A DNA stretch of 64,000 bases from CAZJVD01 sp964549505 (GCA_964549505.1 CAZJVD010000001.1:310001-374000); one strand, 5' to 3'. Positions 1 to 7,727 are shown, counted from the first letter of the stretch. Numbers and translations: made by a program. The notes: a model not told the origin generated them from the sequence alone.

Positions 1-207
1 AGAACCCTTCTTAATCGCCCGTTCGAGCGTATCGCGGGTGACGGAGCCTTTCTTGGCAGCTTCGATCGCAGCGCGAAGACGTGGGTTTCCATCGGGATTG
101 GCGCCGGATTTAGCGGCGATGATGATTTCTTTGACGAACTTGCTGACCATTGCGCCCTTTTTCGACGAGTTGGCTAGCCGGCCCGAGTGTTTCCATTGTG
201 CGCCCAT
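1..207 (-). CDS. yebC: YebC/TACO1 family protein (5' part only)
   Basis: The first 69 codons are present; the gene runs off the left edge. YebC/TACO1 proteins are cytoplasmic translation/transcription factors that help ribosomes through difficult stretches. The start is the ATG at 205-207, giving MGAQWKHSGR, the counterpart of the family's N-terminal GHSKW-type motif. Later residues read NPRLRAAIEAAKKGS and LERAIKKGS, which match the conserved early segment of the family. The gene is transcribed away from the membrane-protein gene at 326, so the 118-bp gap should hold two divergent promoters. The assignment is firm for the fragment, but orthologue and paralogue cannot be separated without the C-terminus. 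Confidence 0.9.
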   Translation of the reverse strand, partial: MGAQWKHSGRLANSSKKGAMVSKFVKEIIIAAKSGANPDGNPRLRAAIEAAKKGSVTRDTLERAIKKGS

Positions 208-325
208 GGGCTAGGTATTTATCCCAAACTCGACCGATTCTCAATTGCGAGCTTCAGCCTCGCTCCGTAGAGCGACATAGCATTGGCAAGCTCGAAAACG
301 CCTTGGTAAGTGATGAGAAGCACCC

Positions 326-1654
326 ATGACCGCAGCTCGACTCGATTTACTTCTAAGAACGGCCCTCTTTGCACTGACAACACTGACTCTGTTTACGAAC
401 GCGTTTCTGCATCCGGATCTGATGACTTATGACGCTTTTCCGCATGCTGAGTTTCTGCGCATTTTTGAAGGATGGACGAACTTTCACTTTCTCGAACCAC
501 TACCGGATCATTTTGAGCACGGTCCGACACTTTTCTACGTCCTGTTTGGAAAATGGAATCATATCTTTGAGTCCTTCTTTGGCCTCAAGCAACAGCTTCC
601 GTTTTTGCCGACACGCGTAGCGCTGAATGCTCTGATCACGATCGTTCTCTATCTTTACTTTTTCTTTTTTGTTCCGAAGTTTTGGAGAACCCTCTCGGGT
701 CGCTTTCTAGCGTGCGTTTTACTGGTGGTCGTTCCGAACTTCTTTGTCATCTCCGTGATGCCACGACCGGACGTGCTTCTTTTCATAGCAATCCAGCTGC
801 TTTTCTTTTTCTGGTTTCAGTTCGACTTTCACACGACGCTGTGGCGGGACCGCTGGAAAGCGATCGCATGGGGGGTTCTGCTGGTCATCGCCGCCAACTC
901 TCGAAACATCGCCTTCCCGGCTGCGGCTTATTTTGGAATCGCTGGTCTATGGCAGGGAATCCAGCGTCTTCGTGAGACAAAGGGTTCTGTTCGGTACGCG
1001 ATCGCCGCTTGGCTACTTTTGGCTGCTGGTCTTTCGACCGCACACTACATCGCTCGTTACCAGCGTACTGGATCTGTAATCGCACAAGCTCGCCCAAAGG
1101 ATCCACGCCCCTTCGACCGCTGGGCGATCGTTTCGAATCTAAATTTTGCTCCGATCTTTAAGACGCCCTCACGCCGAAGCGAGTTTCCGCCGCCCGGTCT
1201 TGCCTTCTGGCCTGTCGTGTACAGCGATATGTGGGGCGATCATCTATTGTACTTTTCGGGTCACGAACCTTGGGATGAAACGAAGAAAATTCTAAAACGC
1301 AGGACCTTGGGCGTCGCCGGTCCGCTCACGCTTCTTCTTCTTTTCGTACCGTTTGTCCTACTGGCAAGAAAGCGACGTCGAGCTGATCCCCATTGGTTGC
1401 GACCGGCGTCGTTCCTTTGGGTCTCTGGTTTCTTATTAGTCACCGCCGTGATGATCAAAGAGATCGATTGGGGAAACACGACCGCAGCGAAATACGGCTA
1501 CTACTACGCCTACGGTTGGTTTCCAGGACTCGTCTTGGCTTATGTTTACGAGCACCACTGGAAACACGCGCGATGGAAACAGATTTTCCTCGTCTATGTT
1601 CTGGTGGTCTACATCTTTAGCTTTAATCTCTGCCTGTATCCGAGGCTTGGATGA
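326..1654 (+). CDS. GT-C-like multi-pass membrane protein
   Basis: This 442-residue integral membrane protein has about ten hydrophobic helices (near residues 10-27, 95-115, 127-167, 182-212, 225-243, 335-353, 368-386, 398-437). A first extracytoplasmic loop contains acidic residues D31 and D36 in HPDLMTYDAF. That layout recalls GT-C glycosyltransferases of the PMT/ArnT type, which use lipid-linked sugars at the outer face of the inner membrane. I see no decisive family motif, so glycosyltransferase is an inference from topology. The next gene overlaps it by 4 bp (ATGA), so the two are translationally coupled and probably act together. Confidence 0.6.
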   Translation: MTAARLDLLLRTALFALTTLTLFTNAFLHPDLMTYDAFPHAEFLRIFEGWTNFHFLEPLPDHFEHGPTLFYVLFGKWNHIFESFFGLKQQLPFLPTRVALNALITIVLYLYFFFFVPKFWRTLSGRFLACVLLVVVPNFFVISVMPRPDVLLFIAIQLLFFFWFQFDFHTTLWRDRWKAIAWGVLLVIAANSRNIAFPAAAYFGIAGLWQGIQRLRETKGSVRYAIAAWLLLAAGLSTAHYIARYQRTGSVIAQARPKDPRPFDRWAIVSNLNFAPIFKTPSRRSEFPPPGLAFWPVVYSDMWGDHLLYFSGHEPWDETKKILKRRTLGVAGPLTLLLLFVPFVLLARKRRRADPHWLRPASFLWVSGFLLVTAVMIKEIDWGNTTAAKYGYYYAYGWFPGLVLAYVYEHHWKHARWKQIFLVYVLVVYIFSFNLCLYPRLG

Positions 1655-2085
1655 AGAACTTGTCAACCGAGCGGCCGACGTGGCGCCAGCTTTTCGTAGC
1701 ATTTGCCGCTCTTGCGCCGATTCATCTTTGGGCGATCTATCATTACAAAAGCGAGCGCGCCGCCGAAGCGAACTACCGCTATGGGCGAGCCATGTATTTT
1801 CTCGAGGACCACCTTAGTTCGCCGGCACGGTCACCGCGAAAGCGCATCTATCCGAAAGACTACGAAGACTCCATGCTCGGCTTTGAGAACCTCGCTTACT
1901 GCTTCTGGAATACCGAGGAAGGTTTTCTGGCTCACATAAGAATGACCGAACTCGAGTGCCGAGTGGGCTCTCCTGAAAAGGCGCGCGGCTGGGTGACTCT
2001 GGCAAAGCGTGCGGCGAACAGCAGCGCACGCGAACGGGTGCTACGCGAGCTCGAGGGTCGTTTTTCTGAGTGTCTTGTGCGTTGA
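1651..2085 (+). CDS. Hypothetical protein coupled to the GT-C-like gene
   Basis: A 144-residue protein with one probable N-terminal membrane helix (about residues 12-30) followed by a soluble, mostly helical part. The segment around residues 44-120 (RYGRAMYFLED, GFENLAYCFW, AHIRMTELEC, ARGWVTLAKRAA) has the spacing of TPR-like helix pairs. Its ATG overlaps the stop of the upstream membrane protein (ATGA), so it is the second gene of a two-gene operon. I do not recognise a family. A membrane-anchored partner of the upstream enzyme is the simplest reading. Confidence 0.6.
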   Translation: MKNLSTERPTWRQLFVAFAALAPIHLWAIYHYKSERAAEANYRYGRAMYFLEDHLSSPARSPRKRIYPKDYEDSMLGFENLAYCFWNTEEGFLAHIRMTELECRVGSPEKARGWVTLAKRAANSSARERVLRELEGRFSECLVR

Positions 2086-2174
2086 CCGTGTCTCGCGGAC
2101 AGCGGGTAAGGGGCATCAAGACAACCCATCGAACGCCTGTTAAACTTTTAAAATGAGTTTAGAAACACGATGAA

Positions 2175-2696
2175 TTATTGTTTTGGGAATCCCGGGCAAG
2201 TGTCCACCCACGCACTATTATCGCCCACGCATTTTCCGGAATTGCAGATGGAATCAAAAGTTAGACCCTCGTAGGTAACTTTGTGCTGACCCAAACGACC
2301 GAATGGGATGAGTTCCTTTTGAGTCTCAGAGTCCTGGCTTTTCCTTAGTTCGTCATGGACACATATTTTCGCTCGCGGCTCCGCCTTCAACATTTGTTCA
2401 ATGGCACGAACTTGAGAGCGACAGAAATCTCCATCCGAATGCGTCGATTTCATGATCTCAAACACCTCGCTCTTATCATTCAATACGTACATGAAATACT
2501 GGTGTCTCCAGTTATTGTCTCCTTCCGCATTCAGAAACAGGCATGTCTGTCCCACGCGATCGGAGTCCGTGTGAATAATATGAAGCTCACCCTTCTGATC
2601 AGGAAGCGTCTCAAGACGGAAACCCCTCGTAGACTGGCATGCAGAAGCCAACGTACCGAAAAGCAATAGGAACAGACTATTCTTTAAGCTTCGCAT
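2175..2696 (-). CDS. Putative lipoprotein
   Basis: A 173-residue protein that begins with a short basic n-region, a hydrophobic stretch and a lipobox (LASAC, Cys20), so it is most likely a lipoprotein processed by signal peptidase II. The mature part has several cysteines (CLFLNAEG, ICVHDEL, SICNSGKCVGD, DTCPGF) that could form disulfides in the periplasm. I do not recognise the family. Its start lies 20 bp inside the end of the upstream lysozyme-fold gene on the same strand, so the two are co-translated. Confidence 0.65.
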   Translation of the reverse strand: MRSLKNSLFLLLFGTLASACQSTRGFRLETLPDQKGELHIIHTDSDRVGQTCLFLNAEGDNNWRHQYFMYVLNDKSEVFEIMKSTHSDGDFCRSQVRAIEQMLKAEPRAKICVHDELRKSQDSETQKELIPFGRLGQHKVTYEGLTFDSICNSGKCVGDNSAWVDTCPGFPKQ

Positions 2697-3108
2697 AGGC
2701 TTCCTTGTACTTTCCGAGAGCCGCGTCTTTATATTTGGAATTACTTTTAAGCAGCCCTTTATATTCGAGAATCAACTCTTCGTGATCAGGAGCCCTTTTT
2801 AATTGGTTCATCGCCGTGGCTCTTTTTCTGAGCAGCCAGCGTATGCCCATCGGAATTGCAATGCCGGACTTTTTGAGATCTTTCTGCGTAATTTTGTTGA
2901 AAATAAAATCCTTGGCCTCGCCTTTCGGATCTTGAACGATTTTTAAAGTCTTTGGGGTTATCTGTGTGATTCCGAAGGCCTTCTTATTCTCACGCGGGTC
3001 TGCACGAAAGTCCGATTCGCTGTCGATCAACGCTTTGACTACATCGGGATCAAGCAGAGGGTGCTCGCGGACTGTGGTGACTTTCTTTTGAATCTTCTTT
3101 CTTGGCAT
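2677..3108 (-). CDS. Lytic transglycosylase-like (SLT fold) protein without signal peptide
   Basis: A 143-residue protein whose residues 20-60 match the core of the SLT/goose-lysozyme fold. A likely catalytic Glu31 lies in ALIDSESDFR, followed by the family's AxGxxQI-type turn (KAFGITQITPKTLK). Such enzymes cleave the MurNAc-GlcNAc bond of peptidoglycan. The N-terminus (MPRKKIQKKV) is basic and has no hydrophobic segment, so export would need another route; phage or conjugation-type muralytic proteins are a possible origin. A 12-bp perfect palindrome directly abuts the start codon. The downstream lipoprotein gene overlaps its 3' end by 20 bp. Confidence 0.65.
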   Translation of the reverse strand: MPRKKIQKKVTTVREHPLLDPDVVKALIDSESDFRADPRENKKAFGITQITPKTLKIVQDPKGEAKDFIFNKITQKDLKKSGIAIPMGIRWLLRKRATAMNQLKRAPDHEELILEYKGLLKSNSKYKDAALGKYKEAYAKLKE

Positions 3109-3120
3109 AGACTATAGTCT
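3109..3120. promoter_or_regulatory. 12-bp perfect palindrome at the start of the SLT-like gene
   Basis: AGACTATAGTCT is a perfect palindrome placed immediately upstream of the ATG at 3108, between a purine-rich AAAGGAAAG and the start. It shares the GTCTATA/TATAGAC core with the AbiE operator at 4713-4738, so one repressor might bind both. Its position would also let it block ribosome access as a small RNA hairpin. Function is inferred from position only. Confidence 0.35.
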
Positions 3121-3183
3121 TTCCTTTTCGCCGGCAAAAAGCTTCCTCCAAACCAAATGTCTTCTATCTAAATCGACCGGAGC

Positions 3184-4086
3184 TCATTGCCAAGGCCCAG
3201 CAGCTTTCCAATGACTCTTAAATACATCGCCGTCATTCAATGATTCTGAGATTGGTAAGAGAAATCCCGAGAGAAATTTGACAATCTCGCTGAACTCATT
3301 CGGAACTGATCCGAGGCGAGACCGTTTGAGAAAAGCCGTCCATTGCGTTTGTTTATCATCCCTCTTTGCGAATTCTAATGTCAGCGCTATTGGGATTGAT
3401 TCAATCTCAGTATTTCGATTCTCAAAAGTCGTCTGAATTGATTTCGCAAGTACAGCACCATCGAAATCAAATCCTTTTGCAAGAAACCAGATATCGTAAA
3501 AATCTTTCATTCGGCTGTTCAGTTCGCCAAGTTGAAGCATCGCCTGGAATTTCTCGGCGATAACGGACTCGCGCGGATATCCTTTTAGACGAGGAGGCTC
3601 ATCTTTGAGCAACGCCGGATATTCGATGACTTTAGCCCGCGGGTGGACTTCATCACCAAAACCAACATCAATCTGCATCGAAACTTTCGCGGTAGCGAGT
3701 TTTCCCGCGAACGAAACGCGCACGCCTTCATATTCAGCGTCTTCTTTGATTCGTTCAGCTTTAACGCTTTTGGGGTCGAACATTAATCCGTCTTCAATTT
3801 CGATCGAGCAGATCTCTCGAACGACCTCAGCGACAGAATCCAGCTCATTATCCATACGCCCCAGAAAATCAATGTCGCGGGTAGCGCGTGCGGCTTTCGG
3901 GTTCCAAACATGAAACATCAGCGCGCCTTTCAATACAAACTTGCTTGCATGCTCTGATTGGCTCAGACGAAAGAGAAGTCGCTCAATTCCATAATAAAGC
4001 AAAAGCTCGTCGAATCTTCGTCCCGACTCTTTTGAGAGCTTTAAAAGACGATCATAAGCCGATGCCGCCGGGTTCTTCGGACTCAA
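3184..4086 (-). CDS. AbiEii-type nucleotidyltransferase toxin
   Basis: Toxin component of a type IV (AbiE-like) toxin-antitoxin pair. These are nucleotidyltransferases that add nucleotides to tRNA acceptor ends and arrest growth. The diagnostic segment is FVLKGALMF followed by ATRDIDFLGR, the family's KG and T-R-D-I-D-F active-site signatures. I place the start at the TTG at 4086: it overlaps the antitoxin stop as TTGA, has GAGG seven bases upstream, and gives the usual AbiEii N-terminus (SPKNPAASAYDRLL), about 300 residues. An ATG at 4131 in the same frame is possible but would overlap the antitoxin by 49 bp. Confidence 0.88.
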   Translation of the reverse strand: MSPKNPAASAYDRLLKLSKESGRRFDELLLYYGIERLLFRLSQSEHASKFVLKGALMFHVWNPKAARATRDIDFLGRMDNELDSVAEVVREICSIEIEDGLMFDPKSVKAERIKEDAEYEGVRVSFAGKLATAKVSMQIDVGFGDEVHPRAKVIEYPALLKDEPPRLKGYPRESVIAEKFQAMLQLGELNSRMKDFYDIWFLAKGFDFDGAVLAKSIQTTFENRNTEIESIPIALTLEFAKRDDKQTQWTAFLKRSRLGSVPNEFSEIVKFLSGFLLPISESLNDGDVFKSHWKAAGPWQ

Positions 4087-4700
4087 GATAGCGCCTCGAT
4101 ATAGGGCCGAATTATGCGATGTACTCGGCATATTTTCGCGAAATACATGAGATTTCTTGTATCAGCTCTTTTGCGCTCATGCCAATCCCGCAGCGCTTCA
4201 AGGCAAACGTCCATGCCGATCCTATGCCTAAACTTAAAGCAGTCTGCGAGCGTTTTCTCCACACTATAGACTCGAAGAGAAACACCATCTTTCCGATGAA
4301 CCTCTATCCCCTCCGAGAATGCTGGTTCCGAGAACCAATAGATCCCTATCGGTGGGTGCTCGATTTTTGGTTTTTTTGCTCCCTTCGGGAGAGCGATGGA
4401 AACTTCCCTTGGTATTTGAGTTGTGAGTCCATGGAATACAAGAGCTGAGATGAGACAAATCACAGACCGCGGTATTCTCGAAGCCACCCTAAAAAGATCC
4501 GGTGCTTCAAGCGGCGGCATCTCTTTTAGTCGAAATAGGCCGCGCGCCACTTGTTCGATAACGTCGCTATCGCGGAGAGCATAGAGAACCCTCGGTTGAA
4601 TACCTTCGTTAATAGCCTGAGTGGTTTTCAGAACTCCCCCGTGCGCTCGAAACACCTTTAGCGCGGCGTCACCGGGAGACGATTTGATAGCCTTTTTCAT
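4083..4700 (-). CDS. AbiEi-type antitoxin / transcriptional repressor
   Basis: A 205-residue antitoxin of the AbiEi family. The N-terminal 70 residues form the winged-helix part (ALKVFRAHGGVLKTTQAI, GIQPRVLYALRDSDVIEQVARGLFRL). The C-terminal half holds the typical VICLISALVFHGLT and VYSVEKTLADCFKFRHRIG motifs. The start is the ATG at 4700; the reading frame continues to a TTG at 4730, but that lies inside the operator. By analogy with AbiE systems it should repress its own promoter by binding the inverted repeat just upstream and neutralise the downstream toxin, to which it is coupled by overlap. Confidence 0.88.
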   Translation of the reverse strand: MKKAIKSSPGDAALKVFRAHGGVLKTTQAINEGIQPRVLYALRDSDVIEQVARGLFRLKEMPPLEAPDLFRVASRIPRSVICLISALVFHGLTTQIPREVSIALPKGAKKPKIEHPPIGIYWFSEPAFSEGIEVHRKDGVSLRVYSVEKTLADCFKFRHRIGMDVCLEALRDWHERKRADTRNLMYFAKICRVHRIIRPYIEALS

Positions 4701-4712
4701 GTGACCAGTATA

Positions 4713-4738
4713 GTCTATACTTATTAACAAGTATAGAC
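4713..4738. promoter_or_regulatory. Operator of the AbiE-type pair
   Basis: A perfect inverted repeat with 10-bp arms GTCTATACTT and AAGTATAGAC separated by 6 bp, ending 12 bp before the antitoxin ATG. Inverted repeats upstream of abiE operons are bound by AbiEi for negative autoregulation; here that role is inferred from position and symmetry. The stretch 4739-4871 beyond it holds no gene I can support. Confidence 0.7.
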
Positions 4739-4871
4739 GTTTTTATTCACGATTAGATCCGACTGGGGGTGCTGGAGAAAAAAGTTATATGGCGGAGAGG
4801 GCGTAAAAGTATCCAAACTTTTACAACTCAACGACATTGTTAGAGTTTCACTTATACCATCCCCGGTAAAT

Positions 4872-5090
4872 TTGAGGCAACTCAAAGAACTGAGGCTGGT
4901 TCACAAGCTCTCCGAGGGCCAAATCGCTGAGGTCATGGGAATCGGCCGCGCAACGGTTCACAAGTATTTGCGAAAACACAACTTCGTGTTGAACCCGATG
5001 CCGCGTGGCGGTCGCCCTAAAATGTCCGACGCGATTCGAAAAAGCTTTCACTCCAAGACGAAAAAACGTCGAAGGAGGGGAGCAAAATGA
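4872..5090 (+). CDS. Small helix-turn-helix protein
   Basis: A possible 72-residue DNA-binding protein starting at TTG. Residues 5-40 (LKELRLVHKLSEGQIAEVMGIGRATVHKYLRKHNF) form a clear helix-turn-helix of the Hin/Sigma-70-region-4 kind, followed by a basic tail ending KTKKRRRRGAK. It precedes a strong terminator and then parA, so it may regulate or belong to the plasmid-like module. The start codon is uncertain and there is no good ribosome binding site. A resolvase or transposase remnant carrying only the HTH is an alternative. Confidence 0.55.
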   Translation: MRQLKELRLVHKLSEGQIAEVMGIGRATVHKYLRKHNFVLNPMPRGGRPKMSDAIRKSFHSKTKKRRRRGAK

Positions 5091-5106
5091 ACACACCAAA
5101 ATAAAA

Positions 5107-5135
5107 AAGCCCGAGGTTCTCTCGGGCTTCTTCAA
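5107..5135 (+). terminator. Rho-independent terminator after the HTH gene
   Basis: A 9-bp perfect stem AAGCCCGAG / CTCGGGCTT with a 5-base loop, preceded by an A-run and followed by a T-rich stretch. It lies 17 bp after the HTH stop codon and separates that gene from parA. The A-run on the left could let it work on the other strand too. Confidence 0.8.
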
Positions 5136-5284
5136 ACTTTTTTAGGCCGTCAGCTTCTAATTCTTGGCGGAAGCAGAGCTGACTGATTCGAAAACAAACC
5201 GGAGCAACTGGATAGTTGTTCCTGGCCTGTACTCCTCCATTTTCAGGGATGAGCAGGCCGCTGTCAACGCAAATGGAGGCGAAA

Positions 5285-6082
5285 ATGAAAACCGAAAAAT
5301 CTCCGATCATCGCTATCGCAAATCAAAAAGGTGGCGTCGGAAAAACAACAACAGCAATTAATTTGGCGCAAGCACTTGCGCTACAAGGCCGTAAAGTTCT
5401 TCTTGTGGATTTAGATCCGCAGGGAAATGCAACTCAAGGAATGGGTATTGATTTAGAAACGATTACGAATTCCATAGCAGAATTAATCCGTAATCGTGAA
5501 ATCCAAGCCGAAAGCGTTATTTACAAAGGGAATGGCGTGGATCTTATTCCGTCCACTCCCCTTCTTGCACGCGTCGAACGAGAACTCGTTGGAACGACCA
5601 ATGGCGAGCTTAGATTCGCACAAAGAATCCGTGAATTACGCGGGAAATACGACCTAATTCTGGTCGATACGCCGCCGACGTTTGGGCCACTTATGAATTC
5701 GGCGTTGAACGCGGCAGAGGGTCTGATTGTTCCAGTCGATGCGGGTTTCTTCGCATTGATGGGGATCAAAGAGCTTCTCGCCGAAATTCAGGAAATTCGC
5801 TGCACCAATCCGACACTTTCTATCCTGGGATATTTATTGACCCTAGGTGACCACACAAAGGTATCGGAAGATTGTTACGAAGCGCTCGTTTCAAATTTCG
5901 GAAACGAAGTATTCAAAACAAAAATTAGACGATCCGTAAAGCTCAAGGAGTCTCCTGCTCTCAGACGTACGATATTTCATCACGCGCCTGAAAGTACGGG
6001 AGCCGAAGATTACCTCGCGCTCGCCACGGAAGTTTCTACTCGCCTTCCCGTGAGTACGTCGGAGGTATCTAGCCATGTCTAA
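5285..6082 (+). CDS. parA: ParA-family partition ATPase
   Basis: A 265-residue ParA/Soj-type ATPase for DNA segregation. The deviant Walker A (NQKGGVGKTTT, residues 13-23), Walker A-prime (VDLDPQGNATQ) and Walker B (LILVDTPP) are all present. The start is the ATG at 5285, preceded by GGAGG five to six bases upstream; the frame opens at 5216 but that part has no such site. No classical ParB follows. Instead the next gene, overlapping by 8 bp, is the replication-initiator-like protein, an arrangement typical of plasmids and phage-plasmids. A site-binding partner may be the rep protein itself or a small downstream gene. Confidence 0.92.
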   Translation: MKTEKSPIIAIANQKGGVGKTTTAINLAQALALQGRKVLLVDLDPQGNATQGMGIDLETITNSIAELIRNREIQAESVIYKGNGVDLIPSTPLLARVERELVGTTNGELRFAQRIRELRGKYDLILVDTPPTFGPLMNSALNAAEGLIVPVDAGFFALMGIKELLAEIQEIRCTNPTLSILGYLLTLGDHTKVSEDCYEALVSNFGNEVFKTKIRRSVKLKESPALRRTIFHHAPESTGAEDYLALATEVSTRLPVSTSEVSSHV

Positions 6083-7511
6083 GAAAGGAGAAATCAAGCA
6101 AGCACTGGCGAATCTTAAAATAAACGAGGCGTTGAAACTAAAAGGCGGCTCTGTCGTGATGACACCCCCGCCACCTTTCACCACCCAGGATAAGAGTTCA
6201 TTCGCGGATGGAAAATACATCATGGATCAAAACGAATCCTCGGGTGAAAATCTAACCCAGGTTGAATCAAGGGTTCGAAATCACGGGGAAAAAATAGCGA
6301 AAAAAGGCATCCAGGATTCAAATCTATCCTGGGTTCAAAAGAACCCTGAGGATAGAAATTCTATCGAGGATGAAAACCTATCCCGGGTCGTAAAAAGATC
6401 CGTGGATGAAGCGATATCCAGGGATCAAGAGCACTCCCTGGATCAGGCAGAAACCGAGGATGAAATCCAATCCTCGGCGCAGTTTCGATCCCCGGTAGGA
6501 ACTATTCCTCGCTCGACCGTACCGAGGCGAGCGACCGAGCAAGACGACGCCGTCGTTCTGACTCGGCAAGTGAGCCCGGCGCTTCGAAAAGGGTTTACTC
6601 GAATTTCGAATGAGCTTCTGATGGATCTGATTCAGGGGGAGCTGTCGAAGGGGGAGATTAAGCTCTTGCTTCTCATTGCACGTTTTACGACTTCGTTTGG
6701 GAAAGAGTTTGCGCCGCTCTCTAAGACCGTTATCGAGCGGTATACGCATCTCCAAAGCAAATCCATTTTGGAGTCGTTGGCAGGCCTCGAAGACAAGCGC
6801 ATGATCCAGAAATTGAAGGGGAACGAACGCACTCCCAATCAGTTGGCTCTTGCGAAGCGTTTTGCAATTGCTGGTGGCTCCGATCGCAGCGGAAATCCGT
6901 CGGGACTCCCGGATAAAAAACCACCCGGGGTTCCAGAACCGCCCACGGATAAATTCAGCACCGACTATAAAGATAATTTTAAAAATATAAATAAAAATAC
7001 TCTCTCTCAAAGAAATGCAGAAATTCAAAATTACTTTGAAAATCTCAAACCGCAAGGGAAGCGAGACGAGGAATTTCGGAAGTTTCAAGAAATCGGAACT
7101 GATTTTTCCGAAGATCAAATTGCGCTGTGTTTGCGTTTTTTGCAGAAGAACGGATCGCTTCGAGAAGGGGAGCGTTGCCATTCGCCGATGGCCTATCTTT
7201 CGAAAGCGATGCCAGAGGTTTTGGCAAAAGCAAACTTGGAAAATGAGAAGCATGTGAAGCGCCTGGCTTTCGAACATGCCCAACGAGTTGAGCGCCAACG
7301 GGAAGAAGAGAATTTACGGCGTGACGAAGCCGAACGGACTCTTCGGGATGAGGCCTTCCAAAGAGCATTCGCCACGCCGGAGGCTCAATCGGAATTTTTC
7401 TCCAAATTTTCAAAGGAACACCCCACCTTCGGCCCCGAGTCGCGAGTGCTTCGACAAATGGCGATGGCTTCTTGGTGGGCTAGTGCGAAGCAGGAAGGGG
7501 CACAGGTATGA
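6075..7511 (+). CDS. Phage O-like / plasmid replication initiator carrying internal iterons
   Basis: A 478-residue protein. Residues about 173-240 (GFTRISNELLMDLI, GEIKLLLLIARFTTSFGKE, SILESLAGLEDKRMIQKLKG) form a winged-helix domain like the N-terminal DNA-binding domain of phage replication O proteins. Residues 36-143 are low-complexity and encoded by the 18-bp repeat array. The C-terminal part has a charged coiled coil (about 390-430). In phage lambda the origin iterons lie inside gene O and are bound by O; the same logic fits here. It overlaps parA by 8 bp and the next small gene by 4 bp. Replication role is inferred from domain, repeats and neighbours. Confidence 0.72.
   Translation: MSKKGEIKQALANLKINEALKLKGGSVVMTPPPPFTTQDKSSFADGKYIMDQNESSGENLTQVESRVRNHGEKIAKKGIQDSNLSWVQKNPEDRNSIEDENLSRVVKRSVDEAISRDQEHSLDQAETEDEIQSSAQFRSPVGTIPRSTVPRRATEQDDAVVLTRQVSPALRKGFTRISNELLMDLIQGELSKGEIKLLLLIARFTTSFGKEFAPLSKTVIERYTHLQSKSILESLAGLEDKRMIQKLKGNERTPNQLALAKRFAIAGGSDRSGNPSGLPDKKPPGVPEPPTDKFSTDYKDNFKNINKNTLSQRNAEIQNYFENLKPQGKRDEEFRKFQEIGTDFSEDQIALCLRFLQKNGSLREGERCHSPMAYLSKAMPEVLAKANLENEKHVKRLAFEHAQRVERQREEENLRRDEAERTLRDEAFQRAFATPEAQSEFFSKFSKEHPTFGPESRVLRQMAMASWWASAKQEGAQV
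6182..6505. repeat. Array of about sixteen 18-bp iteron-like repeats inside the rep gene
   Basis: Eighteen consecutive 18-bp windows, all in one phase, of which about sixteen fit a consensus ATCCNNGGATGAAAANNN. Clear units start at 6200, 6236, 6254, 6308, 6326, 6362, 6380, 6398, 6416, 6434, 6452, 6470 and 6488; the two windows at 6272 and 6290 are degenerate. The core is itself palindromic (ATCC-NN-GGAT), so adjacent units form perfect inverted repeats such as ATCCAGGGA with TCCCTGGAT. The period equals six codons, so the repeats keep the reading frame of the rep gene. They look like initiator-binding iterons of a replication origin. Confidence 0.82.
6960..7003. other. AT-rich stretch, candidate DNA-unwinding element
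   Basis: Within the rep gene, just after the winged-helix coding part, lies a run that is almost entirely A and T (ATAAAGATAATTTTAAAAAT and on to about 7003). It encodes a DNFKNINKN-type stretch. Origins with iterons usually have such an easily melted segment nearby, and in lambda it directly follows the iterons. Here it is about 460 bp from the array, which is farther than usual, so the role is tentative. Confidence 0.4.
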
Positions 7512-7726
7512 AAAACAAACGTCGACCGCGTGAGTATGTTTACGGCGAAGTGCAAAAGGAACTCATCCAGCTCCAAGGCATGACCCACTTCCTAGAGAAC
7601 TATGACCTCGATGTCGTTCTTCCAGAGAACCTCAACGAGTACTTCTATGGATTTGCCACGGTCTTCGAGGAGAAACTCAAACACATTCGGGAACTCATCA
7701 ACCAACTAGAAACAGGAGAATTCTGA
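7508..7726 (+). CDS. Small hypothetical protein downstream of rep
   Basis: A 72-residue acidic, helical protein (YGEVQKELIQLQ, FATVFEEKLKHIRELINQLETGEF) starting at an ATG that overlaps the rep stop codon as ATGA. It has no membrane segment and no motif I recognise. The tight coupling to rep and parA suggests a replication, copy-control or partition accessory role, but nothing in the sequence proves it. Confidence 0.6.
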   Translation: MKNKRRPREYVYGEVQKELIQLQGMTHFLENYDLDVVLPENLNEYFYGFATVFEEKLKHIRELINQLETGEF

Positions 7727-7727
7727 T

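Noticed and set aside
4848..5135. 95-residue minus-strand frame before parA
   Set aside because: It overlaps a strong terminator and the clearer helix-turn-helix gene on the plus strand.
6182..6505. CRISPR array
   Set aside because: The repeat is 18 bp with no spacers, it is degenerate, and it is in frame with a gene; no cas genes are present in the window.
6378..7298. 306-residue open frame on the minus strand inside the rep gene
   Set aside because: It lies entirely antisense to the rep gene, has no ribosome binding site, and its first part is simply the complement of the 18-bp repeat array.
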